A stretch of DNA of 64,000 nucleotides from Dactylonectria macrodidyma (Eukaryota > Ascomycota > Sordariomycetes > Hypocreales > Nectriaceae). The notes beneath the pieces are model-generated. The model saw only the letters and a program-made list of their open reading frames with translations. It did not search any database and was not told where the DNA came from. Positions within the stretch are counted from its first letter, which is position 1, and the number at the start of each line of letters is the position of its first letter. Position numbers and translations under genes: made by a program. Where the stretch lies: positions 1,550,001 through 1,614,000 of the forward strand of contig JAGMUV010000004.1 of the NCBI GenBank assembly GCA_020744425.1, in the 5' to 3' direction. Positions 32,161 through 45,543 of the stretch are shown here, piece by piece.

Positions 32161-35100
32161 TTATACTATAATCCTTTATTCTTTTTACTTATATCTTAAT
32201 TAACTCTAATGCGTATTAATATAAAGTTAATTATTATATTAAATCTAACTATAGATCTGCTTATTTATAGTAAGATATAAGTATAAATAGTAAATTACTA
32301 TTAATTAAAACTAATTAGTAATTAATATAACTAAGAGCTTTAAGTTAGGTATATAAAATACTAATAAAGAGAGTATTAATAAAGTATATTAAGAGAATGC
32401 CTTTTATTAATAAGTCTAGTAATACTTTACTAAGTCTATAGATAAAGATAGTAAAGGGACTATTAATACTAAAGATAATAAAAGGATATTTATTAAATCT
32501 TTTATATAACTTATAATAGATTCTATTAAAGAAGATTTAAATACTTAAACTTATAAGATTATAGATAATAGCTAATTTATAGTTTATATAAAAGACTAAA
32601 ATAAGAGATTTAAAAACCTTCTAATTAATACTAATAATATTAAATTAATAGTTTAAAAATACTTTAAAGTATAAGCCTTAATAATTTATAATTTTATTAA
32701 GTAATTAGTAATTAGAGAGTAATAAGATAAGCTCATTAAATTATATAATAAGTATATTAAAATAACTAAGTAATTTATTAAAGAATATAATAAAGCAATT
32801 AAAGCTAAAGCGATAGCCTATACTAAGGTAATACGGATTAATAAGGAACTAATATAATTAAAAGTAATATAGTATACTTCCCCTCTTTATAAAGATATAC
32901 CTCTTAGAAGCGAGATAATAGTTAAGACTAAGCTATACTAAAAGTAAAAGAGTGACTTACTTAAGCTTAATAATAGTAAGGAACCAGACTTCAAAGACTA
33001 GCTTATTAAGGCCAGATATAAGCTATAATATAATAGCTTATAAGACTATTTTAAAGAGGAGGATAAAGTATATTATATTTTTAGTTATTATAAGAGTATT
33101 ATAGCTACCTATTTATACTCCTATATGCTTAAGAATATAGAAAAAGATACCTTTAAGATTATTAAAAATATCTTCTAAGCCTTAATAACTCTCTTTTAAA
33201 ATAAGAATAAGAAGATTAAAGCATAAGAGGAGTTTAAGGCCTTAAAATACTATACTAATAGTAGTTAGTATAGCTTCTATATTAAGTTCTTAGCTATAGT
33301 AAATAACGCTAAGATTCTTAAAAGGGATTAGAAAGAAGAGCTTTATAATAAAGTACTAGTAAAGATAAAACATACTATAGTTATATAATACTTTATTAAA
33401 AAGGTAAGCTTTAATATCTTTATAATAATACTTAGTAATATTATAATAATAAAAGAAGCTTATATAAAGACCTTAATAAAGAAGGATAGTAAAAAGATTA
33501 GTAAGTTATAGACTAATAAAAGTAATAGTATTACTATTAAAAAAAAGGATACTAAGAAGTTAGTAATTCTAATACTTAAGTACTTAAAGACTAAGATTAA
33601 TAGTAAATAGACTTTTAAAAACTTAGAAGTCTATAAACTAGCTAAAGAAGGGAAGTGCTTTAAGTATAAGAAAGTCAGCTATATTTACTAAGAGTATCTA
33701 GAAGGAGGCGAAATAAATGAAGTTTATACTAAGGCTAAGAAAGCAGAGCGGATAATTACTATTATAATCCCTAATGAATTAGATGAGTTATCCTTTAAGT
33801 TAGAAAAAGATAAGTCCTAAGGAAAGTCTCTTTTTTAAGACCTGAATTATAATTACTAATCTTTAATAAAAGCTTAATTAATATAAATAAATTACTTAAT
33901 AAGGAAAAGCTTTACTATCCTAATATAATAATAAGTTTAAAGTTAGTAATTAAAGTTAAAAGTCTATATAATACTAGAGCAAATAGTTATATCTTTATAA
34001 ATAAGGATCTAGTCCTAAGAATATACTAATAACTATAAAGCTATTAAATCCTAATCTTAAGGTAAGGACTTATTATTAAAGAATATAAAAGCGGATAATA
34101 ATAGATTACTTATATTATAGTTATAATATATATAATAAGCTTATATAATAAATAAGCTTATATAATAAAAATCCCTTAACCTATATCTTCTCTATTTAAT
34201 TAATTAATTCTTAACTATAAAATATATCTAACCCTAATATTAAAAGTAGAATCCTTCTTATGCTTTAGGCCCTTTAAAATGACCTAAAATTAAAGCTCTA
34301 ATGCACTATAGAGATCTATAAAGTTAGTCGTATACTATTATAGTACTAGCAGAAGGGGATTTAATCTAGACGCAATTAGATCCCTAAATTGCATAAGCTA
34401 TCTGATCTAGAGGAGTAGATTATTATTCAGTTTATCCTCAACCTGGATTTATGAGGATTCTCTTTATAACTGCATAATATTAAAGAAATAGCTAACTAAC
34501 TGCTTACTAACTGCAATGCATTATCTATTAGTAAGCGCTAGGCTTCTAACTTTATTAAGCGATATTAAGAGCTTAAGATGCGTTTTTTTTATAAATATAA
34601 TTATTAAAGAGCTAAATATAAAGATCTAATTATTATTTATAATTAGTTTAAGCTTATAAAGAATATAATTATAAAATATAGTATTAATCTAATTAATATT
34701 TATAACTTTAATAAGACTGGCTTTATAATAAGTATAATTATAAGTAGAATAGTTATTATAAGTATAAATAGGTATAGAAATCTAAAATCAGTTTAGTTTA
34801 GAAACTAGGAATAGGTTATAATTATTTAAGTAATTAATATAGAAGGCTAGGCAATCTAGCTATTTATTATAACTATAGGCTAATATTACCTTACTAGCTA
34901 GTATTAAGAAAGTAATCTTTTAAGTAATTAGGCTATAATAATAACTTTAAATAGCTAGACTAATAATAAAATAGGTCTTAAGTAATTTAAGCACTTTAAC
35001 TATTATATAAAGAATTAATTAATTAGTTATTATTATTTTCTAATCCTTAATAAGAATAAAAGTTATCACTCTATTAACTTTAAAAGATATTATAAATAGA

Positions 35101-38100
35101 ATAATATTATTATACTTTATATACTGCTTTATTTATCTTATTTACTTTAGCCTCTTAATATTAAGTGCTTTAAGCTATTTAAAAAAGCCTATAGTTAAGA
35201 AATTAAGTAATTAATTAAATACTTTATAACTTATATTTCTAAGACTGAGTTCTTCTTAGCCTTTTATATTACTTACTAAGCTACTATAATAATAAGTAAT
35301 ATTAAAAGGGGTTTTTAAAGGGCTAGACTTACTCTTTTAGACTTAGAAAATATTATATTAAAGCTTAATATATAACTATAGACTCTAATATTAGCTATAG
35401 AGGAGGTCAGCCTTTCTAACCCTTAGGTCTTAAAGACCCTAAAGATAGTACTTAAGGCTAGTTTATAATTTAAATACTTTAAAAGATAAATAAGAAGGCA
35501 TTAGAGTAGCTCTTTAATATCTATCCTTAAGGTACTTAAGTTATTTTCTAAAAGAATAAAAGTAATAATATATTAAATAGTATTATTAAAGTCTAAAAAT
35601 CAGATCCTTTAATAAGTAAATAAGACCTTTAGTAAGTAGTATAAAGTAAAAAGAACCTGCTTATATTAAAAAGAGAAGATAATTATAAATAAGGGAAGGA
35701 GTGAGATAGATTAGAGAGATATTAATATATAAGTAGTAGCTAAATCGTTAAAAAGTAGTAGTTAAAGGAGGTTAGTAATGCTAAGAGAAAGGTGCTATAG
35801 AACTTATAAAAAGGCTGATTATAATATAAGGACCTATTAGGCTATAATTAAGACTTCTATAAATAAGGATAGTAATTAATTTTAATTAATTAAATGATTT
35901 ATTATATTTTTATTAAAGTTTTAATTTTATAAGTTAGTATTTTTATTATATAAGCTTGTTTATTATATAAGCTTATTATATATATTAATACTAAATATAA
36001 ATAGTAAATAATAGCTAAATTATTTAATATTAAAACTTAAGATATATTAAGATTTAATTATTAAAAAGAAGTAATTTAAAAAGTATAATATAAAAATCTC
36101 TATTAAATATTACTACTTATAATAGCTTAATAATAAGCCTAAGGATTATTTTAATAATAATATTATAATACTAATATCTTTATTAAAAGGCCTTTGCTAT
36201 TTAAGGCTAGTAAACTAAGCTAATATAGAATAATATAACTAATTAGGCATAGAATAAAAGAAGGCCTATAAGGATCGGATCTTTAGGAAAGGAGATCGCT
36301 TATTAAGAAAGTAATAGTTAAATAATACTAAAAAGAATATAGCTAAGATAAATAAAGCATTAAAAGATATAATACTCTCTTTCTTAATAAAGGACTTTAA
36401 TACTAAGCTAATAATAATCTAAGCTAACTTATTATAATAACTAATAATTAATACTAAAAGAATTATAATTAAAATTAGTATTATTAATACTAGTAAGTAG
36501 TAAAAAAGAGTAATTAAGTAAGAGGATACTAAATGGATTAGTAAAGTCACTTTTTAAAAGATTAATAAAATTATTAAAAAATGATTAAAATAAAGAGAAA
36601 CTAGAGAAGAGAACCTTTATAAAGATATACTTAAATTAATGGAGAAGGTAGAGTTAAAGTTACTTTAATAGTACTTATACTTATAATATGCTTTTTCTAA
36701 GGCTGAGTTTAATACTTTATTACTCTATTAGCTAAGTATTAATATAAAGCTAGAATTAAAAGAGCTAATTTCTAATAATTAGAAAGTCTTACTAATATAT
36801 AAGTTAAGTTTTAAATAGTTAGAAATAATAAAGAACTATATTAAGGAATACTTATAAAAAGGATTTATTATATTAATAAGTAATATACTATATATATTAT
36901 TAGTCTTATTTATAAAAAAGAAGAATAGTAAATAATACTTTTATATAAACTATAAGAAGCTTAATAAGTTAATAATAAAGGAATATTATATATTACTCTT
37001 AATAGAAGAAACTCAGTTAAGGTTAGTAAAGGTAAAAGTATTTATAAAACTTAATATTTAATAAGCCTTTTATTAAATATAAATATCTTTAAAATCTAAG
37101 GATCTTATAGCCTTTAAGACTTAATATAGTACTTATAAGTATAAAATAATACTATTTAATCTAACTAATAGCCTTTTATACTTCTAAGCTTATATTAACT
37201 ATATCTTAATAAATCTCTTAAATATTTATTATATAATATATATTAATAATATTCTTATTTACTTAGAAAATATTAAAAATTATAAAATATATATTAATAT
37301 AATCTTAGAATAACTAGTTATAATAGGATTATAAGTAAATATTAATAAATTAGAATTCTATATTATAAAGATAGAGTTCTTAAGCTTTATAATTATAATA
37401 AATAGGATCTGAATAAATCTAAAGAAGATAAAGGCTATTATAAACTAAGAAGAACTAATAAATATATAAGAAGTATAGGCCTTTTTTAAGTTTTATAACT
37501 TCTATTAAAAGTTTATTAAGTTTTATAGTTAGATAATATAACTATTTATACTATTAATAAAGAAGGGAATCCTATAAAGATAGACTAAAGAGAAGATAAT
37601 TATAATAAAGGCTATAAAGTTAGTAATTTTATTAGTTCTATACTAGGCTTAGTATAACTCTCTTTATAATATAATTATTAAGACTAATGTATTAAAAAGT
37701 ATAGTAATTATAGTATTAATTTAAAAGAGTAATAATAAAGACTAGTACTCTATAGCTTTCTTTTTTAAAATAATAAATAATATAAAGATATATTACTTAA
37801 TTTATAATTAGAAGATGCTTATAGTTATATTAGCTTTAAAAGAATAGAATACTAAGCTCTTAGAGCTCTAATAGTAATTCTTAGTTATTACTAATTATAA
37901 AGCTCTAGAGTACTTTTTAATAAAATAATATCTTAATAATAAGTAAGCGCAGTAAGCAGATAACCTAATGCCTTATAACTTTAAAATTACTTACTATCTA
38001 AAGTAAGAGAATATTATAGTAAATGCTCTATTTTAGAAGTTATCTGAACTAGTTATATAAAAGGCATAATAAGAAGCTGCATAGAATAAGGTACTCCTAA

Positions 38101-39928
38101 GTTAGGACTTAGTAATTAGTTCTCTTAACTATAAGGTCATAGCCGGCTCCTGCACTAAACCCAGTTTTAAAAAAGGGCTAGAAGTAGTATTAATTAGGGC
38201 TAAAGCTATTAAATCCTTAGTCAGCTCTAGAAAAGAGGCTATCCAAGCGCTAGAAGGATAAAAGCTACTTAATGCTATCTTCTAAGCTAATAGGGCTTCT
38301 TTTTAATCACTACTCTACTAAGAGAATATAAAGAAGAAGGCTAATAATTAGATAATAAATAAAAGTATAATTTACTAAAACTAGTGCATTTTTATTTTAA
38401 ATAAAGGTATTCTTTAAATACTAGTTATTAAAGAGAATTACTATAAGCTTAATATAGCCTACTTAGGATATAATAAAACTATTAGATTAGTTATTAAAAG
38501 GTTCTAATAGTTAGGCTTATTAGCTAATATTAATTAATTTTAAGCAAATTATAAACTATATAAAAGAGCTTATACTAATAGAAATAAGACCTTTAGATTA
38601 CTATACTTATTAAAAGTCCTATACTAAATATAGTAATATATTATAATAAACTTCTATTATATATTTAAAAATAAGAATAGATATAACTATATATAAGTAA
38701 TTATTAATTAGTTTAATAAGACTGCTTTTTCTATATCTTATTATTAAATAGTAATAGTAAAAGACATAGTATATATATACTATTACTATATTTACTAGGT
38801 TTTTAAAATACTAAAGATAGTAATATTAGACTATAGATTATAGTTTATTACTATTTTTATAAATAAGCTATATAAGCTTATTAGAATAAAGTAGAAACTA
38901 AGTATAATAAAGCATCCTTAAATAAATAAGAATACTAAAATCTATAACTAGTACTTAAATTACTAATTATAACTATTTATTAACTATTACTAAGATAACT
39001 AGAGTAAACTATTACTATTAATAGACTATATATAAATAAATCTTTACTATAAGTCACTAAGTATAGAACTAATAAGACTATTACTTAGCTACTTATCCTA
39101 ATTCTAATTTAATTAGAATAAGAGAACTAACCTTAAGAGCTATAAAATAAAAGCTGAATATTTATTAAAAGAGAATGCCTAATAGTATACTAAGCAGATT
39201 ATAGACTCTATTAAAGTTACTAAGTAGAATCTCTATTTAGTATAAGAATAGTAAATTTACTAAATTAATAAGAAGTATTAAAAACCGGATTTTATAGTTA
39301 GAAATAAAGTCTAAGTTAATATATATAAACTTATAAATATAAAACTTAGCTAAGTATTAAACTAAAAGAAAAGAGAGCTATAAATTATTATAAAATAAGT
39401 TAGGTATTTATATTATTTAAACTTACTCTTCTTATAATATATAAATTTAATTTTATATATAGATTAATTATAGTATTATTCTAATAATCTTATATTAAAA
39501 TAGAATAAAGACTTATTATTACTTAAAGTTATTAATAATATTAAAAAGTATAAGGTTTATAAAGTTAAAAAGTTATAATATAATAAGTATAATAAATAAT
39601 TCTAATATAAAGTAAATTAAATTAAATATAATCCTAATAATAAATAGTATTTTATTAAAAACTTTAAGAATATACTAATATAATTAAAAGAGTTTTATAA
39701 AGAATATTTAAAAGTACTTAAGCTATTAAAGTAATTATAAGCCTAAGTTAATATAATTACTATAAATATAAATATATTAAAGCACTTTAATAATAATTAA
39801 CTAATTAAACTAAGCTAAGGGCTTAAGAAAGTATAATAGAAATAAAAAGTCTTTATTATTTAGTAATTATAAGAATTTAATAATTTATGCTTATATAACT
39901 ATTTTAAGCGCTTTAAAGAAGGGAGTAA

Positions 39929-40121
39929 TATAATAAGAGCGTTTAGAGTGCTAGACCTAGGGTGGGGTCGATATATAACTAGGACGCACGGAGCAGGCTA
40001 TAGGGACTATTAATACGTATATGCATGTATATGCCTGCCTGCTTTCTCTTTCCTCTTTATCGTAGTATTCTTATAATATAGTAGCATTACCTCTTGAGTT
40101 AATCTTATCCGGCCTGTGATA
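39929..40121 (+). repeat. Gypsy 3' LTR, 193 bp
   Basis: Starts TATAATAAGAGCG and ends CCTGTGATA (probably from TGTGACA). Followed directly by ATAAG, matching the bases before the 5' LTR. Confidence 0.9.
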
Positions 40122-40211
40122 ATAAGTATATTACTTAGAGTAATAAGAGTTCAGTTTATTTTAAATATACTAATAGTATAAGGTATTACTTAAGTTAATA
40201 TAATAATATAT

Positions 40212-40767
40212 TATAAAGTCCTTATATATAAAATATATAACTGATAAGGAAATATCTCCTTTAGCTCTTATCAGATAAGACTATAAATAACATATTCAAA
40301 ATCTCCTGATTTTTAGCTTTATAATGGTATATATTATGCCTCAGAAAGCCTATCTTCCTTATACTATAACTATAAAGGACATCTATAATAAGAACCTTCA
40401 ATAAGGTTAGAGTTCAAGCATCAGACATACGTCCAACAGTCCTAAAACTCGGGACACGTCTTACCCGGTTTTACTATGACAAATTGTCCAAATCCCCTGT
40501 TAGATTGGACATGTGACTGGACAGCAATCTCTCTATAAAGCTGGGGCTTTTCTCTAGCCAGTCCAGAAGGATTATTATCATCAATACATGCATTTCTCAA
40601 CCAATCACATCAAACTGACTATCTTTCTGATCGTCTTTTCCTGCTCTTTCTGAATCTTCAATCCCTTTTCTGATTGGTCAATTCCTTGACCCACAATCGC
40701 CGAGTTCCACCAATAACCTTCCGCTCCTTCCACTCCTTCCACTCCTTCCACTGCTATAGCCTTCACA
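40212..40767 (+). repeat. Copia-family solo LTR copy 3, least mutated
   Basis: 556 bp, ends TATAAAGTCC and CTTCACA, flanked on both sides by TATAT (40,207-40,211 and 40,768-40,772). This is consistent with a solo LTR, though the duplication is AT-only and therefore weak. It keeps many C and G residues lost in copy 2, so it is the best reference for the ancestral LTR. Confidence 0.8.
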
Positions 40768-41177
40768 TATATTAAATAAGAGCTATTAATATATAATAGT
40801 TAGGCTTATACTAAGGCTTTAAAATAGGTCTAAAGTATATAATATTTATAATTTAATAGATTAAATATTATAATAAGTAATATAAGTTATAGTTTAATAA
40901 TAATAGAATAGTAAATTTAATATAACTAAGTATATTAATAGTTAGTAAGGCTATCTATTTATAAAGGTATTAAATGAGTGTTTATATACTAGTTAGTAAT
41001 TAGATAGTCTTAATAGTCTTATTATAAGTCTTATTATTAAGAATAGCGATATTATTAATAAGACTATTAGTCTTATTAATAAGAGTCATAAGTAGGTTAT
41101 TAAGATTTAGTCTTTCCGTATAGTAGGCTGTACTAATAGTAGTAAGGAAAAAGTAGGTACGTCATAGTTCTGCCAGT

Positions 41178-41488
41178 TGTGACCGCCTGGTCTCAACCTG
41201 GGCCGTAACATAATTGAATTACGACTTAGAATTGCGACGAGCTTGGAATGCGACGAATGCAGAGCCCTCATAGAGCTTTTATCGCATGACGATTTTGCCT
41301 TCTGATATCTAGCTTTTCTATCTAGCTTTTCTATCTAGCTTTTCTACTTAGCTTTTCTATCTAGCTTTCTAGCTGCTTAACGCATCTCGAAGGGTTGATT
41401 AGGACAGCAAGGCTTGCACCCTGATACAGTAGAAACTCTAGTCATTCTGAGTTGCTATTGCCTTAGGCTTGGGTTTTAGGCCCTCACA
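41178..41488. repeat. Possible LTR-like segment with TGTGA...TCACA ends
   Basis: 311 bp of normal base composition at the edge of the island, beginning TGTGACCGCCTGG and ending GGCCCTCACA. The flanks CCAGT and CTATT do not form a target duplication. It contains the 13-bp tandem array. A solo LTR of another family is possible but unproven. Confidence 0.3.
41306..41369 (+). repeat. Tandem array, five copies of a 13-bp unit
   Basis: Unit TATCTAGCTTTTC repeated five times. The fourth copy has TACTTAG, and the fifth lacks one T. Confidence 0.95.
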
Positions 41489-41882
41489 CTATTATTTACT
41501 ATTAGTTTTTTTTTTTTTTAACTGTTTAACCTCTGGCCCCTCTCTGAGTGTGCGCTGCCAAGGATCATAACCTTAATATACTTGAGATTTGACAGTAGGA
41601 CTTGACACAAAACATAAATCTGAATAATTCAATGATTCTTGGATGAAAACTTTTTTAGTTCACAATTGGACGCGATGGCTGCTCGTGTCTGAATTGTGCT
41701 GCCTAGTTTTAGTGATCAATCACCTGACAGGCTGACAGTCAGCCGTGTGGGCCTAGTTGCCGGGATGCCGGGATTTAGCTTTCTTCGTCATCTCCATTCT
41801 TTCTCCATGATGCCATTTGCATGAACAATGAGAATTACGATATCTTTCCAATCGAGTAAAGCCCTCTTCGCAGCCGCAAGAG
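41489..41882. other. Upstream region of the transporter-like gene
   Basis: 394 bp, ordinary composition apart from a T11 run near 41,509-41,519. Presumed promoter and leader of the gene starting at 41,883. No element or gene seen. Confidence 0.4.
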
Positions 41883-44737
41883 ATGAGCCAGTTCCTTGAG
41901 ACTGTGACGAACGGCGTCTCGGACTCTGCTGCGCGATTTCGTGTCTGGCTCGATACGTCACAAGGCCGTGGAGTTCTCAAATGCACCATTGCCTACACCA
42001 TTGCCAGTCTTGCGACATTTATCCCGCCGCTGTCCAACTTCCTTGGCAAGCCTGATGGAAAGCATGTCGTGGCAACCATTACCGTTTATTTTCATCCAGC
42101 CCGGTCCGCGGGTTCCATGATCGAGGCTATCCTGATTGCAATCGTGGCCGTCGCTTACGCCGAGGTTGTATCTCTGCTGTCCATGGTTACTTCGGTGTTT
42201 TTTGGGTCAACCATGCACCTGGTGACGGTATCACACGTCCTTGTTATCGTCGTGTTTATTGGTGGAGGCTTTGGACTCATTGGCTGGGTCAAGCAAAGAA
42301 TGTCAAACCCTCTCGTCAATGTCGGCAGCACCCTCGCATCACTGGCCATCATTGGCGTCGTCACCAGGGAAAACCACGTCATAGCCAATGTTTTTTCCAA
42401 CGAAAAGGTCGCACAGGTGTTCAAGATGCTCATCATGGGAATCACCACAACAGCTGCGGTGAATTTGCTTCTGTGGCGGAGCTCTGCGCGCCAGTCACTT
42501 CGTCAGACGATGAACCGCGTCTCAATCCCTCTCGGAGACATGTTGTATATGATCACTGGCAGCTTTCTTAGCGCCTCTGAAGCCGGACTCTTGTCGGACG
42601 GGTTTACGGCCGCTTCTACGCACTATTCCAAGTCCCATTCTCAGATGATGAAGGATATGAGAGAAGCCAAGCTTGAGCATTACTTCCTCGGCTATGAGCA
42701 GGTCTATGACTATGAGGCGTCTGTTGCAAAATCCATGGAAAGTCTGGCGCAAGCCCTCGGAGGCCTTAGAAACGCAACGCACACTCAGCTCGAACAGTTG
42801 AAACATCCCCCCAATCAGCATGAAACCGGAGATGCTGCCCCGAACATGGCCCGAGAACTTTTCGAGCAATTCACTACCTCGATAAGCATGTCCATGTCGT
42901 CTCTACGGCAGGATATTTGCAGGATTCTGCATGAACCACAATTTGGACAGCCACCAAGCTACGAGGTCAACATTGACGAAGATCTACGACGAAACTTGAT
43001 GGGCTCACTAAACACATTCAACGCAGTGCGATCAGAAGCCCTTCAAGGACTATACGACCGTATAGAGCACATGAACTCGGGTCCGGAATCAATACGGGCC
43101 AGCTCGGAGGAACTCGCTGCGGCTTGCGGGCACTTCACCTTTAGCTTGCAGGCATTTGGTGAAGACGTGATGCAATATCTAGACGTCCTAGACGACTTGG
43201 AATACGCTATTTTACACAAAAGTTGCAGCTGGCGGTGGCTCCTCTGGTGGAAGGATGGGAACGCAGAAGGACGCAATAGAGCTATCAGGTTGTTCGAGTC
43301 TGCCGAGTCGGAGAATTTGACACACCAAAGACAGCGGACAACCACTACTCAGGATGATTCAGCGGCAGTACCTACACCAGTCGATGTTAGGACTCGGTAC
43401 GCTGCTCCCAACGTGAACAAGATATTGGCATGGTTCTGGCAGAAGCTCTCTGAGTTATTTAAAAAGATGGCGCGAGATGATAGTAAGTACCAAGGTGCAA
43501 TTCTGTGCAACATGACTGACTCTCGGCAGTTCAATTTGGGCTGAAAGTCGGCATTGGAGCTGCTCTGTGGGCTATGCTCGCCTTCATCGAAGAAACTCGA
43601 GAGTTGTATAACGAATGGCGCGGCGAATGGGGCTTACTGTCATTCATGATCGTCTGCTCTATGACTGTTGGCACGTCTAACACGGTGGGCTTGGCCCGTT
43701 TCATTGGTACTCTTATGGGAGCTCTATTTTCCATCATCAATTGGAAAGTGAGCCATGGTTATGCCGTGCCCCTCATATTCCTAGGCTGGCTTACCAGCTT
43801 TATAAACTTTTACATCATCGTACAGCACGGAAAGGCGTCACTGGGCCGCATTAGCCTGCTAGCCTATAACGTGTCAACATTGCACGCTTATGGTCTGGAA
43901 CGAAAGGCAGATGCAACAGACGAGACTGGCAGTGAAGGGGGCGCTCACCCCGATATTCTAGAAATCGCAAAGCATCGGGCCATTGCCGTTACAGCCGGCA
44001 TCATCTGGGGTCTAGTTGTTTGCCGAGTCATCTGGCCTATCTCGGCACGCCAAAAGTTCAAAGAAAGCCTCTCGGTGCTTCATCTTCAGATGGGTTTGAT
44101 CTGGAAACGCGGGCCGCTCGCCGTGTTATTTCGCAGCGATGGTTCTCAGAGCTATCTCAAATCTGGCGAGCAAGCCGCTCTTCAGCGGTATGCTGCCAAT
44201 CTAGAAAGCTTGAGACAGTCTGCTGCATCCGAGTTTGAGCTACGCGGTCCTTTCCCGATGGAAGTCTATGGCCGTGTTCTGCAAGGAACGACCAGAATCC
44301 TTGATGGCTTCTACGGGATGAGTCTGGTAGCGCACCGCAAAGGTCATCTCACGGACGGTGAGAAGGCTTTGTTGCAGTACACTGCTCGCGAACGCGCCAT
44401 TCTGTGTGATCACATATGCCAAGCATTCCAAGTTGTCGCCAGTTCCACGATGCTGGAGTATCCCTTTGCGGACGCCACACCCAGCATCCTCTCGGCACGC
44501 GAGAATCTGCTCAGCAAGATCTTCCAATTTCGAAAGGAGAATCCAACAAATCCAACCGGTCAAGGAAGCCAATTCGATAGCGATTCAAGTGATCTGTTAG
44601 TCGAGGAGAAGGATTACGCCCTGTTGTATGCCTATGCTCTTGTCACAGGCCAAGTGGCGGATGAGTTGAGAATGGTGGGCAAGGAAATTGGCAGTTTGTT
44701 CGGTCTACTCAATGAGGATACACGACTTTTAAGATAA
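41883..44737 (+). CDS. Aromatic-acid-exporter/fusaric-acid-resistance-like membrane protein
   Basis: Integral membrane protein of 935 aa in two exons (41883-43482 and 43530-44737; 936 codons) with a 47-bp intron. Layout: an N-terminal transmembrane block (residues about 35-220, with ATITVYFHPARSAGSMIEA and LVIVVFIGGGFGLIGW), a long soluble helical middle (about 230-520), a second transmembrane block just after the intron (about 540-720, with GLKVGIGAALWAMLAF and WGLLSFMIVCSMTVG), then a cytosolic tail. This duplicated FUSC/ArAE-like arrangement with a DUF2421-type tail is common in fungal proteins related to brefeldin-A sensitivity, fusaric-acid resistance and plant ALMT transporters. Export of an organic acid is a family-based guess. 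It is the first intact gene after the transposon island and shows no RIP damage. Confidence 0.85.
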
Positions 44738-45543
44738 TCGATAAATGATGGCTTCGGTGCTTTTTTCTCTGAGATACTTATGGACCAACCTGGCCCTCTG
44801 GCTGCCTAAAATAAAGCTCTCGATATTAGATAGTGGTGATAGTACGATGTTGTTTAAAACACGGCCCTTTTGGCTTCGGGTAAAATTCTATCTCGCGACT
44901 CTCGTTCGGTTCGGGCTGGCCTTTGGTCCGCTCCAGCTCATGTTCATCCTAAGTTGAGATCCATCCACTACACCGTTATCTCATCTGACTGACGTGATCT
45001 AACCCAAGTCCACGATGCATCATCGGCGCTTAATTCGGAGTGAGCTTACACCAATGATTCCAAATACCCCTGCTGTCCTTCTGTTTGTAGCCACTGACAT
45101 AACCCTTAACAGCTAGTCTTGCCTCTTCTATCAATCCCCTTGACCGCCACCAGACTGCTGATTGCTGACACGAGCTTATTTATTGGATTTAGATCGACTC
45201 CTGCACCCTCTTCCTACCTCAGCCCGGTTGATCTCGCCTACTTACCATCCGTATTAATCTGACAAGACTGCGGTCCAACTATCAAATAATGGTTTAGCGC
45301 TGACAGCGTTATAACAATATTGTTGCTTACTACTGGCATGAGTCACTTGCGGGCACTCAAAGTGGCCAGATTGGGGGGAATCATACCTTTGCCTAATGAC
45401 CTTCCTCATTCGGTAAGCACGAAGACTGTGAACCAGGATCATATGGAGCATATATTATCAAGGCCACTAGATGACTAGGTCGTCACTAAACACTCTTCGA
45501 CTCCTTCACTCTGTTCAGATAGTACTTAAAATCTGCTGCCAAC
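44738..45543. other. Intergenic, no gene seen
   Basis: 806 bp. A short open frame (44,745-44,957) follows the transporter stop but has no homology I recognise. The promoter of the acetyltransferase should lie at the right end. Confidence 0.45.

Larger units (their letters stand above)
31968..40121 (+). mobile_element. Full-length Ty3/Gypsy chromovirus, RIP-inactivated
   Basis: 8,154 bp bounded by 193-bp LTRs and a perfect target duplication ATAAG (31,963-31,967 and 40,122-40,126). Order on the plus strand: gag (about 32,250-33,840) with a zinc-knuckle relic at 33,650-33,700 reading KCFKYKKVSYIY, the CCHC partly mutated; reverse transcriptase around 36,830-37,080 (KEYL, KGFII, IKKKN, KKLNKL, LIEETQ, VFIKLNI, QAFY); RNase H; integrase with its H2C2 region near 38,430 (YKLNIAYLGYNKTIRLV); and a chromodomain-like end near 39,600-39,730 (YKVNWIKYNPNNK). 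A polypurine tract AAAGAAGGGAG precedes the 3' LTR. Stops occur throughout, nearly all explained by CAA or CAG to TAA or TAG, and TGG to TAG or TAA. Confidence 0.92.
23450..41190. other. AT-rich, RIP-degraded transposon island
   Basis: About 17.7 kb with almost no G or C in long stretches and no open frame above 60 codons. Dated parts are listed separately (Gypsy, gag-only element, Copia LTRs, MITEs). Comparison of repeat copies shows C-to-T mainly before A and the complementary G-to-A, the RIP signature. Stretches at 24,430-25,513, 26,060-28,085, 28,337-29,276 and 30,712-31,071 hold further relics I could not assign. Confidence 0.9.

Noticed and set aside
25514..40767. One 15-kb Copia element bounded by LTR copies 2 and 3 with the Gypsy nested inside
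   Set aside because: The outer flanks (CTTAA and TATAT) do not match, no primer-binding site follows copy 2, and copy 3 has its own TATAT duplication.
41306..41369. CRISPR-like array
   Set aside because: The 13-bp units are contiguous without spacers, and the genome is eukaryotic.
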